A stretch of DNA of 64,000 bases, from contig NW_026947506.1 in the NCBI RefSeq assembly GCF_034190915.1, forward strand, positions 11,841,501 through 11,905,500, given 5' to 3'. Below the pieces are notes generated by a model. It was given only the letters and a program-made list of their open reading frames with translations. It was not told where the DNA came from and searched no databases. Source of the stretch: Cavia porcellus (lineage: Eukaryota; Chordata; Mammalia; Rodentia; Caviidae). This document shows positions 13,132-24,390 of this stretch, piece after piece (the first letter of the stretch is position 1; each line of letters starts with the position of its first letter). Position numbers and translations under genes: made by a program.

Positions 13132-14199
13132 TTTTCAAATTTTACCTTCATGATACTGGGGCATAATTAGAGATAATCAAAATTACATCTCAAGTATGGA
13201 ACATTAAATTTGGGGGTTGACCGGGATGTGGAATACTGACTGTTACCAAAGCTGGTGTTATTCACCTCAAGGAAGCAATCAGAACCCAATTTTAACTTCA
13301 TACCTACTGTAAGAACTACCTGACTTTCAGTGAAGAACCTCTGATTTACAAATGCTGCTATTGGCACCCTGCATCATGCCAATCACTTCCACATCCTTTC
13401 CACACTCCTCTGATCCACCCTAAGCACCAAACCCTTCATGCCTAACTATTGATATCCCAGCACAATTTCTATTTAGGTCTTTTCCTTTACACCACTTAGT
13501 AAAGTCCACTGCAGAACATTTCCTTATTTAAACTGTCTATGATAAACCAAGCTATTAAATTAGCTCTTAATTCTGAGAAGTCAGCTCTATTTCTTTCCAT
13601 TCTGCAGGATGTCACATGTATATTTCCATGTAAAGGCCTAAATTTAGGCATTTTCCAATGAGGATTTAACAGGTAGCCCTTACAGGAATTTGTCCTTAGC
13701 AAATGTTTACCCTGTTCTTGCTAACACTTTCATACTTGCTTCATTTTTCTCAGAATTCAAAACTCTATGGATGTTCTCACAAACATAGTCTGTGAGCAGG
13801 GGTGCCACCTAAATAATTAAATATGTTCAGAAATTATTTTGCATTGTTCTGTATAATTACAGGAGTTCACCAGGTGTTTGGGAAGCCTTTCTCCACTGAG
13901 GCACATCACTACACATCTCTGAATTCTCAGGACCTTTGCCAAAACCTGTCATGAGGATGGAAATATGAGCACATACTACAAATCTAGGTGATCACTATAA
14001 ATACAAAAAAGCCCAAGTTTAAAGAGAGCTGTTGTGGCTATGAGGCCCTGCATTACAGACATTCATAAACTTAGACATACCCAATCTGCCACTGTGAGGA
14101 ATGAGAGCAGAGACCTAGCTCATTAGTGCTCTACCAGCTATAAAAAGCATCAGAGTAAGTGTCTACCCAATCTCCTTCCATGCCTAAGATGGTGGAGTT
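13132..14199. other. Non-coding KZNF upstream sequence
   Basis: No gene is supported. It is matched by 20.4-21.4 kb and by 49.12-49.96 kb plus 57.72-58.1 kb. The provirus of copy 2 entered at the position equivalent to about 13940. Confidence 0.55.
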
Positions 14200-14830
14200 A
14201 CCAGGGCAGCAGTGAATTTCAAAGATGATACTCAAAGGTGATACTGCTGCTGTCATAGTGAAGCCAGGGTTCTGAGGGATGCAAAATCACCCTTGCCAAC
14301 AGCGAGAGGCAAAAGGGACAGTGTGTGACCCACGGCCAATGTTGGAGGACCTCAGGAGATGAAGCTAACTACATACCTGAGGCTCCAGACACTGGAACTC
14401 CTCCTAAACACCTGTAACTGGTTTTACCCAATCCACCTTATTTCTGGGCTGCCATCCACAACCTCACCATTCCATGGCTCCAGTGTCTCTCAGGTTCTTT
14501 GCTAATCAGGCCATAGGACTTCGAAACCACTAAATGAGATCCAGTAAGTGTTTTGCTACCAGTATTGTACTCAGAACGGGTAAATCATGCTGAGACACTG
14601 GAAGAGACAGAAGTCACAGGCAGCAATGGCCTGCCTGATTGGACAGTTCATATAACCTGCCTCTTCCTCACTGATTGACTCCTGCTCTACTGCCCTACTT
14701 CTGAGTCAAGAATAAAGAAGCAAAGGAACCCCCCCCTGCAAGAGAGGATCCCAAATGGTAGACTGCAGTGCAGAGACTTCTGGAGCTGCCATTCTTCCAC
14801 AGTGGTGAACTCACCTCGACAGAGGAGTGT
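14200..14830 (-). promoter_or_regulatory. Decayed KZNF promoter/first-exon block (copy 1, proximal)
   Basis: Paralogous to the better preserved block at 21421-22010. One inverted CCAAT box survives (gattgg, 14637-14642). The second has become gattga (14673-14678), CpG sites are largely gone and the splice-donor-like gtgag of the distal copy is lost. Its position upstream of the KRAB exon suits a first exon, but decay suggests weak or no activity. Confidence 0.5.
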
Positions 14831-15059
14831 TTGTACTGAAGAGCTCTACCTCAGACTTGTTATTTCCAAATCCATTTTATTTCAAAGAAAAAATATCAAA
14901 TCAACTAAAATTAAATTTCAAAACATGTAAATCATGGTTCAACAGTGGTCTACATGGCACACTGTTATTCAAGATCATTCACCCAGAGCACAAGACATCT
15001 GTAATCAATTTTCCAAACAATACTGTTACTGACAGCTGACTTATTTAAATACCATTGGA
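14831..15059. other. End of the internal duplication
   Basis: Sequence just upstream of the promoter block, ending near 15.0 kb where similarity to about 22.1 kb stops. No gene. Confidence 0.45.
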
Positions 15060-16990
15060 ATGAGACAAGGCTAGCTCCTCCAAGCAGCCCATGCAGAAGC
15101 CCAGATACCTTGTAACTATGGGGAAGACAGACACCTCATGCTATGGGCCAAGGCTCAAGACAAATGATGTTCAAATTTATATAAGGATTCATATTCTAAA
15201 TAGTTCCCTAGCACTCTGAGGAAGGAGTCACCATTCAAACAAATGCATCCTTATTGTAAACAGGGACATCTTAAATAGTTCCTATCATCCTGAAGAACTC
15301 AGCAGGCACCCACCCAAACCCAAAGGAAAGAGTTACAGCTGCCTAAGAATGCCTACTTTCTATGAAACTCCCTTCCCCATTTGTTCCCAATTTAATCCAC
15401 TATTCTTGAACTTTTAATCTTATTGGCTACCATAGCTTTGTTCCATCTTAGGCCCATTTGCATTGTCAGTTTCTAGTTTTCCCCACCTTAAACTCATCTC
15501 ACCACATGATTTTCAATATAAATCATTGTCCCTAGAAAGGACAGTGTTTGGCAACCCGCTCAGGACCCTTTCTCTCTCTCAGGCAGGTTTCTTTCTCCCA
15601 ATAAGTATATTCTTCTGTTAATCTCTATTGTTCCTAAAATTCATTCTTTGAGTTTAGAGAACACAAACTCGTATCAGACATAGTAGACCAAGAGTTTCAT
15701 TCCCCTCTAGCAATATCAGTATAAACTTTTCTCTTTCTTGAAGTCAGCGAAATTGGTAGTAGGTTGTACTCAACAATGTTGATCTCATCTCTTAAGGGAC
15801 ACTTCCATTGAAGGGCTTTGTCCCTGCATTTAAATGCTGCTTCTGTTTTCTGAAGGTGAACTGATCTGTAATTTTGGTAATGGTATCTACAATGCATTAA
15901 TGAATTGATAAAAAATATTTCTTGTGAATGGTTTACCACCAGCCACAGAGGAAGACAAATAGCAAAAATTCTTTATTTTCATTTCTTCAATGAAACTGAA
16001 GGATATACTTAGAAGAATTTTGCCCTAGAAACAATTACAGGAACTCATGGTGGTAGTTCAAGGTGGTGGAAGGCCAAATCAGTGATGCTTATTGATATGG
16101 CCACTTCCTATGTTTTCCTTGATTACACCTTCCTCTTTCTTACTGAAGGGCCTAAAGAAAATTCCCATCTGCTCCTTGCATGACATCACTGTCCGCTCCC
16201 AGCACCACATCCAGTCAAAAGTCACATATACCCCATAATCCCATAGTCAGTCAGAAAAGAAAAAAGCCAAACCCTTGGTGGCTGTGGGTTCCTCTCCATA
16301 TTCTTTAAATAAAAAGATCACCTTTACATTTCTTATATTCTGGTTCTGTATTATTCCAGAAAATGCTAATAGAACTAATTCTTGTGTGCCTATGAATCTA
16401 ATTTACCTCCTCAGTAACCTCAGTAAGCTAACTCACCTTAAACCCATCTCACACCATGATTTTATTCTATAAAGTCCCTAGAAAAGACAGAGTCCTTTGC
16501 CACAGGCTCAGAACCCCTCCGGTTTCTCTCAGACAGAAACTTTTTGATAGACTTTTTGGTATAGTAAAGAAGAGAATATAAAGTCAAAATAGCCTTTATT
16601 ATAAGACCATGAAGAGAAGCCCACGACCACTGGGAGTCTGACTGTTTCTGGTGGAAATGTGTGGGGGCATACATATAGATTTTGACTTGAGTGGTGCTTA
16701 AATGTGGCAGTGATGATATGCAACTAGCTGGTTGAGACTCTTTTCTGGACACAGGTAAGTTGCATAGGGGAAGGGAAAGTGACCTGCAGGTAAAAGTTCC
16801 CTGGTTCTACTTCCCACTGCAAATGTATCCTATTTAGGGCAAAATAGATTGATTTACTTTCTTTCTCTGAATATATATATTCTGCTCTTCACCTCTGTTG
16901 TGCCTAAAATTCATTCTTCCATTTTAGAAAACACAAACTCATACTAGACATAGAAGGTCAGGAGTTTCATTCCACTATATCACTGTATGG
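15060..16990 (+). repeat. LTR-like repeat pair, origin unclear
   Basis: Two segments share a module: 15470-15700 and 16430-16985. Both run from a TATA-like 'atataaa/ctataaa' and 'tccctagaaa' through a pyrimidine-rich 'ctctctcagrca' stretch to 'cctaaaattcattctt' and 'acacaaactcatayyagaca'. In the second the module is interrupted by about 330 bp. This fits two LTRs of an old element or a local duplication. The arrangement recurs in copy 2 at 58.93-60.83 kb. No coding sequence lies between them. Confidence 0.35.
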
Positions 16991-17360
16991 TTGCCTGTAT
17001 TTCTAACTAAACTCACCTGCCTGTAACATTATGAATTTTTTATAATTTCACCTGGCATAATTGTAGCCAATAATGTGTTCTTAATGGATATAGGGAAATA
17101 TACAATTAAATTGAAAAAATGATTATCACGGTATTCTACCTAGCATCAGCCAACATTTTCACCTTTCAAGTATGTGGGAAAAGAAAAAATAAAAACAACT
17201 CAGAAAATAGCAACCATATAGGGGAGAGTATATCATTCACTGGAATTGCCATGTTATCTGTAGGTATTTCACAGACTACAAAAGAAACATTGAGCCTCTT
17301 AACTAACAAGTATCAGTTTCAATAATTGTGCCCATAGCACTACATCACTGACACCTGTGG
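16991..17360. other. Non-coding DNA
   Basis: No gene or repeat recognised. The copy 2 counterpart (60.83-61.30 kb) contains a private ID SINE. Confidence 0.5.
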
Positions 17361-17446
17361 AGTTTTTTTCTATGAGGGATTGAACTCATGACCTGGTGTT
17401 TCACAGGCAGCTCCCTGTACCACTGAGCTCAATCGCCAGCCCCAAC
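17361..17446 (-). mobile_element. Old ID-type SINE
   Basis: The plus strand shows the inverted ID pattern 'gggattgaactcatgacc' to 'ctgagctcaatcgccagccc'. It is shared with copy 2 at 61301-61383. Confidence 0.7.
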
Positions 17447-17571
17447 AACTTTAGATAATAAATATGACTATTACAAATGTTTAATTTGCCATTGACATAT
17501 TTAGTTATAAATCTTGTCAACCTACATTTTCACAAATGAAACTACTTTCTTTCCTTGCAGTTGAAATTACT

Positions 17572-17658
17572 TTTGTTTTTATGTACTGGGGATAAAAGTT
17601 ACAACCTGGCACTTGCCAGGTAGGTGATTCTGCCTGCTGAGCTACATCCCTGTCCTCT
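17572..17658 (-). mobile_element. Old ID-type SINE
   Basis: Inverted ID pattern: 'gtactggggataaaagttac', then 'cacttgccaggtaggtg', then 'gctgagctacatccctg'. It is shared with copy 2 at 61512-61598. Confidence 0.65.
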
Positions 17659-18679
17659 ATTAAAGAATATTTTAAAATGTATAAATATCACTTTATCCAT
17701 TCAAATAGTATTGTGATTTTAGCAAAGGAGGTCAATGTAGACAGAAATAGATATACAATCAGCAGGGAACTGGAACCTCAAAGAGACAATGCAAAAAACT
17801 AAATACAACAATCACCACTAGAGGCACAGCTGAAGAAAGCCAGGCCTGAAGGAGAAGATGCAGTGACCATGTCTACATGCTCCTGAAGAGAAAAATGATA
17901 GCTTGAAATGTACTACAGTTAACACCACCTCCTCCAGGAAGTCCAGATAGGTATCAATTACCATACTCAATGACCAGAACTGGACTATTGTTCCCATAAA
18001 GTGCCTTGGCTCTTTCCCCATACCTTTTCTGGCTGACTTGTTCCCCTGCTGAATATTATTAGTTAAGCAACTATAACCTTATAGGTTGATTGTAGTTTGA
18101 GACCCACACTGTACCCACATTGTGACTTTGCTGTATAAATGACCCCTGACAATAGGTCTGTGGCCAAAACACTGAAGACCACTTCTGAAAATTGAATTTT
18201 CAGGGCTATTCTTCACTTTTTTCTAAGAAAATTTTTGAACATTTTTTGTTTTGTGACTTAATTCCTCAATGTCCTGAGGCAACAAACAACATCAAACAGG
18301 GCAGGATTATATTTCTCCTATTTCAAATTCAATATGAAATGTCTGCTAAAGGCCAAGTTTCAAAGCCTGGATTTCAAGCTGCTTGTTTGCCATGAGATTA
18401 ACATTTCCATGAGCTTTTACAAGTCCTCAGTCTAGTGAATTGCAGATGTCTTGGAGGAAGGAGGTCACTGTTGTGCTTTAGCACAAATGGTGCCATTCCT
18501 AAGTCTGTTTTGGTCACTGCCTCCTGGACTCCACTACATGGCCTTCTTTCCTCTGCAGCATCATTCAATAATTCCCATTTTAGATAAGTCAACTTTCACT
18601 CAGCTCTATTATTGTTTTTTTTTTTAAATAGTCTTACTCTCTCATTTGTTGTTTATTTTTTTCATTTTAGGTTTTTGAT
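17659..18679. other. Non-coding duplicated DNA
   Basis: No gene supported. Similarity to copy 2 (61.6-62.6 kb) is about 5-9% divergent here, intermediate between the left part and the nearly identical right end of the unit. Confidence 0.5.
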
Positions 18680-18835
18680 TTAAAGACATAGTCTCACTTT
18701 GGAGTTCTGGCCAGCTTTGCACTCATTGTGTATGTTAGGCTGTCCTTGAGTATATGGCCATTCTCCTGTTTCAGCCTCTTCATTGATGGGGAAAAGAGGT
18801 GGGTGTTACAACACATGGTGTTTTGTCTTTTTTCT
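18680..18835 (-). mobile_element. Old B1-like SINE
   Basis: Antisense B1 landmarks on the plus strand ('agtctcactttggagttctg', later 'tctcctgtttcagcctc'). The element straddles the point (about 18750) where copy-to-copy divergence drops sharply. The copy 2 match is about 62600-62760. Confidence 0.45.
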
Positions 18836-19369
18836 CCTCTCCTTTTCACTATTATTCTTTCATTTCAGTGGCACTGACATTTTATCCTGGTGTTTGCTTG
18901 TGTCAGTAAAGGTTTCTACAGCTTGAGTTGAGTTTGTGAACAACAATATAGGAATCCAAGCAACCCAATGGAGAAATGAGGAATTTCATTAGCTGGTCTC
19001 AGGACCACTTGTATACAGAACCCTGACCCCCATTTCAGGATCTAAATGAGAGGCTTTGAACTGGAAAGTTACAGATGTTTTATAAGACACAATCACAAAA
19101 ACATCCTGTTGGAAATCATTTAGCTAGACTCTCATAATAATTTTTGGATGACAACTGTATTCTGCTCCTTTTGTTGAGCAGGTTAATTTTTTTCTTTGGG
19201 TACAGATCATTTTACTTTTCTCCTGGGACTTCAACCCAGAGTGATTTTCCATTTTTCTGGGTGAAATACAGGGCACTACTTAAATGCAAAGCTCAAGATG
19301 GCATCTTTTTTGCCAAGCTACAGTACAGCTAAGTTACAGTGCCAAGCCTCAATATTTTGTAGGGTTAAA
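18836..19369. other. Non-coding DNA, nearly identical to copy 2
   Basis: No gene recognised. A 62-codon frame at 19144-19332 is matched at 63075-63263, but at this identity its survival carries little weight. Confidence 0.5.
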
Positions 19370-20308
19370 AAACACATATTTATAATCCCAGCACTCAAGA
19401 GGCTGAGACAACAGGGATGCTGTGAAGTCAGGGCAATTTTAGGCTCCATAACGGATTCAAAACCAGCTGATATACATAAAGAAAGGCTGTCTCAATAAAA
19501 CTAAACTAAATGAATTCAAAACAGATGAATGGAGACTGAATTCTTCAAATTTTAAATCCATGTCTTGGTCATTAATTTTGTGTATATACACATTTTTGGA
19601 GACAGCAATTTTGATGCTATATTGCAACTCACTGCTAATGTAACAGACAAACAGGAGCACTGATTCTTGTACTGAGTCACTGCAAGAATCCCTGTGCACT
19701 GTCTCTAAAGCAGCACTCACAGTGGGAGCCTGCAAGACCAGCATCCACAAAGCACAGAGGCAGACAAATATCTCATCAATCACTCTGATAGACTACAGAT
19801 GATATCTCTTCAAATGTCATTTAGGACACTGAGTCCTTTGTTCTTAATATAATATTCTTACGCAGCATTTTGATATTTTAATTTGGTCTCATGCAACAAA
19901 ACATAAATAACATCAAATATGGTACATAAATAATGACTCAAATTTTAATGAAAAACCGTTTAATGTAAAAATGTATAAACAATGAAACCAGGCCCAACCT
20001 GCAAATTATAGCTCAGGGTCACAAAGTGATCACTTTTCATTCAGATATAAGAAACATATCTTGGGAGGCTGATGCAGGAGAACTGCCTCGAGTTTGGGGC
20101 TAGCTTAAGTTACAGAGTGATCTGAAATACTGAAACCCTGACTGAGACACCCCTCAGACAAAGTGAAACTTGAAAAGTCACTGCATAAGACACCTTTGGT
20201 TTGTTTTAAAAAATTATAGGCGTACAATATAGAAAAATGCCAACAGTATTCAACACTTTCTAAGAAACATTGTTACTATCTTCCATGGTATACAGAAAAC
20301 ACTTTCAG
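19370..20308. repeat. Internal duplication, distal copy, with B1 and the conserved open frame
   Basis: Start of the block (19.37-22.1 kb) homologous to 12.1-15.0 kb. It contains a B1-like SINE (19370-19500, plus), the minus-strand 108-codon frame 19457-19783 described at 12239-12526, and a partial B1 near 20050-20150. No KRAB exon accompanies this copy. Both 35.6-kb units carry both copies, so the internal duplication is the older event. Confidence 0.7.
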
Positions 20309-20388
20309 TGCTGGGTATTTAGCTCAGCGGCATGAATGCCTGCCTGGCAAGCATGAGGTCATGAGTTTGATCCCTGGTACAAATAAAA
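20309..20388 (+). mobile_element. ID-type SINE
   Basis: Reads gctgggtatttagctcagc with the tRNA-like 'gtcatgagtttgatccctgg' block. It is paralogous to 13056-13131. Confidence 0.75.
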
Positions 20389-21420
20389 TTCCAGTTTCAC
20401 CTTAATGACACTGGGACATAATTAGAGATAATCACAATTAGTATAGAACACAGAATTCATGGCTGGATAAGGATGAGGAATACAGATTGTTGCCAGAGCT
20501 AATGTTATTCATCTCATTCATCTCATCTCATCTCAGAGCACAACTTTATCTTCATACCTACTCTTAGAACTGCCTGACTTTCAGTGAAGACCCTCTCTGT
20601 TGTATGTCCCACTACTGCCACCCTGCATCACACCAATCCCTTCCACATCTTTTCCACGCTCCTCTGATCAATGCTAAGCAGAAAACCCTTCATGCCTAAC
20701 TATTGATATCCCTGCACAATTTCTAATTAGGTCTTCTCATTTACACCATTTAGTAAAGTTCGTTGCAGAGAATTTCCATATTTAAACAATGTCTACGATC
20801 AAACAAGCTATTAAATCATCTGTCTATTCAGAGATCACACCCACATTCCTTTCAATTCAGAATGATATCACGTGTATATGTCCATGCAAATGCCTCAGTT
20901 CAGACGTTTTTCAATGAGGATGAAGTCAGGCCTTTCTTGAGTTTGTCCTTATCAAGCACACTTTACCCTGCCCTTGCTACCACTCTCACATCTGCTTCAT
21001 TTTTCTCAGAAGTCAAAACTCTATGGCTGTTCTCATAGTCTATGAGCAGGGGTGTCTCCTAAATATTTGTGTTCAGAAATCTTTTGTATAGTTTTGTATG
21101 ATAATAGGAGTTCACCATGTGTTTAGGAACCTTCCTCCACTGAGGCACATCACTACACATCTTTGAATTTGCCACCACCTGTCATCAGGATGTAAACCCG
21201 AGAACATACTATAAATTGAGGTGATCAGTATAAATACAAAAAAGCACAAGTTTAAGGAGAGCAGTTGTGGCTATGAGGTTCTGCATCAGACATTTATAAA
21301 CTTCTGCCTTCCAGATCTGTTGCTGACAGGAATGAGAACAGAGACCTAGCTTATTACAGCTGCACCCCGCTCGAAACCACATCGGAGTCAGGGTCTCCCC
21401 TAGCATCTTCCTTAGCCCAG
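20389..21420. other. Non-coding KZNF upstream sequence (distal copy)
   Basis: Matched by 13.13-14.2 kb. No gene supported; a 91-codon plus-strand frame at 20763-21038 has no recognisable domain. Confidence 0.5.
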
Positions 21421-22010
21421 ACTGTTGGAGGAGCCAGGACAACAAGCGATTTCAAAAATGGCACTGTGGCCTGGTGGTGTCACAGTGGCAAAAGCGTTCT
21501 AGGGATCCAGAACTGTCCTGGCTCCAGCGACAGGTTAAAGGGACAGAGGACTCGCTGTTAGCCTTAGAGGACCTCAGGGTCTGAAGCTAAGCAAGCAGGC
21601 TCTAGACAGCACGGCTCCTTCTCACCACTTCTAACTGGTCTCAACCTGCTTCCACCCCATTTCACTGCTGCCATCCCATAACGTCACCATTGCAGAGCTC
21701 GGAGGTCTCCCAGGTTCTTTCTAAGCAGTACACAGCAAATTAAAGCCACGAAACGCAGTCTAGCAAGAATCTAGGTCTCCGCGTTTTGCTCAGGACAAGC
21801 AACAGATGCCATGACACCGGAAGAGACCGCCTACCTTGGCCCGCCTGATTGGACAGTTCATATAGCCCGCCTCTTCAGCACTGATTGGCTCCTGCTCTCC
21901 TGCCCGCCTTCCCCACCCAGAATAATTACAGGAAAAAAAAAAAACCCAGCCTGTAACTGTGATTCCCCAATGAAAGATTGTGGAACTTTTGAATCTGGCT
22001 GTCTTCTGCA
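21421..22010 (-). promoter_or_regulatory. KZNF promoter and probable first exon, best preserved copy
   Basis: CpG-richer than its surroundings. On the minus strand it has two intact CCAAT boxes (plus-strand gattgg at 21847-21852 and 21883-21888) followed downstream by a probable untranslated first exon ending at a gtgag donor near 21.62 kb. The paralogous blocks at 14.65 kb and 58.52 kb keep one and no CCAAT box. Strand and position suit transcription towards the KRAB exon at 12.0 kb. That it serves this gene, rather than one that has been lost, is inference. Confidence 0.6.
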
Positions 22011-22119
22011 GTGTTGATGTCAGCTCCTCCGATGGGTATTTGCACTAAAGGACTTTACCTCAGTCCTTGTTTTTTCCCCCCAAAAGGATTTTATTTCAAA
22101 GATAAAAAGTAAAAAATGT

Positions 22120-22190
22120 GGATAAGGGTTTTAGCTCAGCAGCATAAGCCCCTGACTGGGAAGCTAGAAGTCATGCATTCCATCCAAGAT
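22120..22190 (+). mobile_element. Truncated ID-type SINE
   Basis: 'ataagggttttagctcagca' followed by 'agaagtcatgcattcc' is a tRNA-derived SINE fragment. It has no tail and abuts the L1 fragment directly. Confidence 0.5.
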
Positions 22191-24390
22191 CTGGCTACCG
22201 CAAACTGTGCTGCTATAAACATGGGTGCACATACATCACTGAGTTATGATGTTTTTAAATCTTTGTGGCAGATACCCATAAGGGGAAAAGCTGATTTGGT
22301 GGGACCTGTAGACCTAGTTTGTGTGGAATCTCCACACTGATTTCCACAGTGGTTGCATTACCACCAACAATGGAGAAGGGATCCTCTCCCCCGCCCCCAG
22401 GCTTCCAGCATTCCTTATTGATTGATTTCTTGACAGTAGGCATTTTTTCTGAGGCAAGGTGAAATCTCAGTGTTGTTTTATTTGCATCTGTTGAATGACC
22501 AGAGAAGTAGAGCATTTTGTCACATACTTACTTGCTGTTTCTCTTTCTTCATCTGAGAACTGTGTATTTCTTGTCAGATGCACATTTTTGGGTTGGGTCT
22601 TTAAATCTGGGAAGACTGAATTTTTTGAGTTTTCCTATGCTCTCAATAGTAATCCTTTGTCTGAGGAACAGCTGACAAACATTTTCTCCCCCTTGTGGGT
22701 TGTCTCTTCACTCTGCCAGTGGTTTCTCTTGCTGTTAAAAAGCTTTTCAGTAGGGTGACATCTCAGTTGTTTCTGGGTGATTGTTCCTGTATAATCCATG
22801 TTTTCTTCATACAGTCTTTACTTACATCAATGTCTTCTAGAGTTTTACTTACTGTATCTTCCAGCAGACTTAATGTTTCTGTTGTAATATAAGATCTTTG
22901 ATCTATTCTGATCTTAGCTTAATACACGTTGAAAGAAATGGGTCCAGTTTTAATGTTCAGCATGTGTAGAGCCAGTCTTTCCAGCACCATTTATTAAACA
23001 CGCTGTCTTTCCTCCAGTGAATGTGTTTGGCATCTTTGTCAAAGATAAGATGGTTTAGTGTTTCTGGGATTGTTTGTCCGTCTTCTAATCTATTCTTTGA
23101 TCTTTGTGTCTGGTTTTGTTTTGTTTTGTTTATTGTCAGTACCACAGCTTTTTAAAAATCACAGTAGCTTTATAGTATAATTCAAGTCTGGGATTGTGAT
23201 GAACCCTGTCTTTTCTTTGTTGCCTATGAGCACCTTTGGTATTCTAGGTCTCTTCTGGTTCCAGATGAATTTTAGGATTTATTTTGTGTAATTCTGTGAG
23301 ATATGCTATTGGGGTTTTGACTGGGATTGCACTGAATCTGTACCATAGTTTTGGAAGTATGGCCATTTTCACTATATTAAATTTTCCTATGCAAGTGTAC
23401 GAGATATCTCTCCATTTTATAATATCTTCTTCAATCTCCTTTTTGAGAGTACTGTAGTTTTCATTGTAGAGGTTGTTTACATCATTTGTTAGATTGATTC
23501 CAAAATATTTCAGTTTTTAGCTGTCAGTATAAAAGGTATTGTTTCCTTGATTTCTCTTTCCAGGAGTTTGCTATTTGTGTATAAGAAGACTGTTGATTTT
23601 TGAGTGTTGACCTTGTAAAAAGCTATGTTATTGAATTTGCTAATTAAACTAGAAGTCTTTGGTTGGAATATTTAGGGTTTTCTAAGTAGCGTGTTCTGTC
23701 TTCTGCAAATAATGATAGTTTAACATTTTCCTTTCATATCTTTATTTCTTTCTCTTGTCTAATGGCTCCAGCTAGTTTCCAGGACTACATTAAATGAGTG
23801 GAGACAGTGGAAATCCTTGTTTTATTCCTGATTTTAGAGTGAAAGCTTTCAGTTTTTGTCCACTTAGTATGAGTTTTACTGTGGGTTTGTCATAAAAGGC
23901 TTTTGTCAGATTGAGATAAAGATCATCTCTCCCAATTTTTGTATGGTTTTTATTATGAATAGGTGCTGGAGATTGTCAAAATCTTTTTTCTGCATCTATT
24001 GAAGTGATCAAATGATTTTTGCCTTTGGATTTGTCAATACGGTGTATTATATTATGGATTTATGCATATTGAACCACCTCTGCATCCCAGGGAAGAATTC
24101 CACTTTATCATGGAGTGCAATCTTCTTGATGATATTCTGCAGTCTGTTTGCCAGTATCTTATTGAGCAATTTTGCTTCAATGTTCATTAGGCAGATTGGC
24201 ATGTAATTCTCTTTCTTATTTGGATTCTTGTTTGGTTTTGATATCAGGGTAATACTTGCTTCCAGCAGTGAACATGGAAGTACCACTTCCCATTCAATTT
24301 CATTAAAAAGTTTGAGAAGTAGTGGTGTTAGGTTTTCTACAAATGTCATGTTTAACCTCGCCATTTCATGGCTACATTTGATTTCTTTCA
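22190..24390 (-). mobile_element. LINE-1 ORF2 fragment
   Basis: The plus strand is the antisense of L1 ORF2. Minus-strand translation at 24047-24364 gives the reverse-transcriptase finger region ('[19 protein letters not shown]', '[16 protein letters not shown]'). The fragment then runs through palm and thumb towards the C-terminal part, ending near 22190 without a tail. The catalytic FADD reads FAED near 23.70 kb, so the enzyme would be inactive. Both ends are truncated and later parts are broken by stops. Confidence 0.9.
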
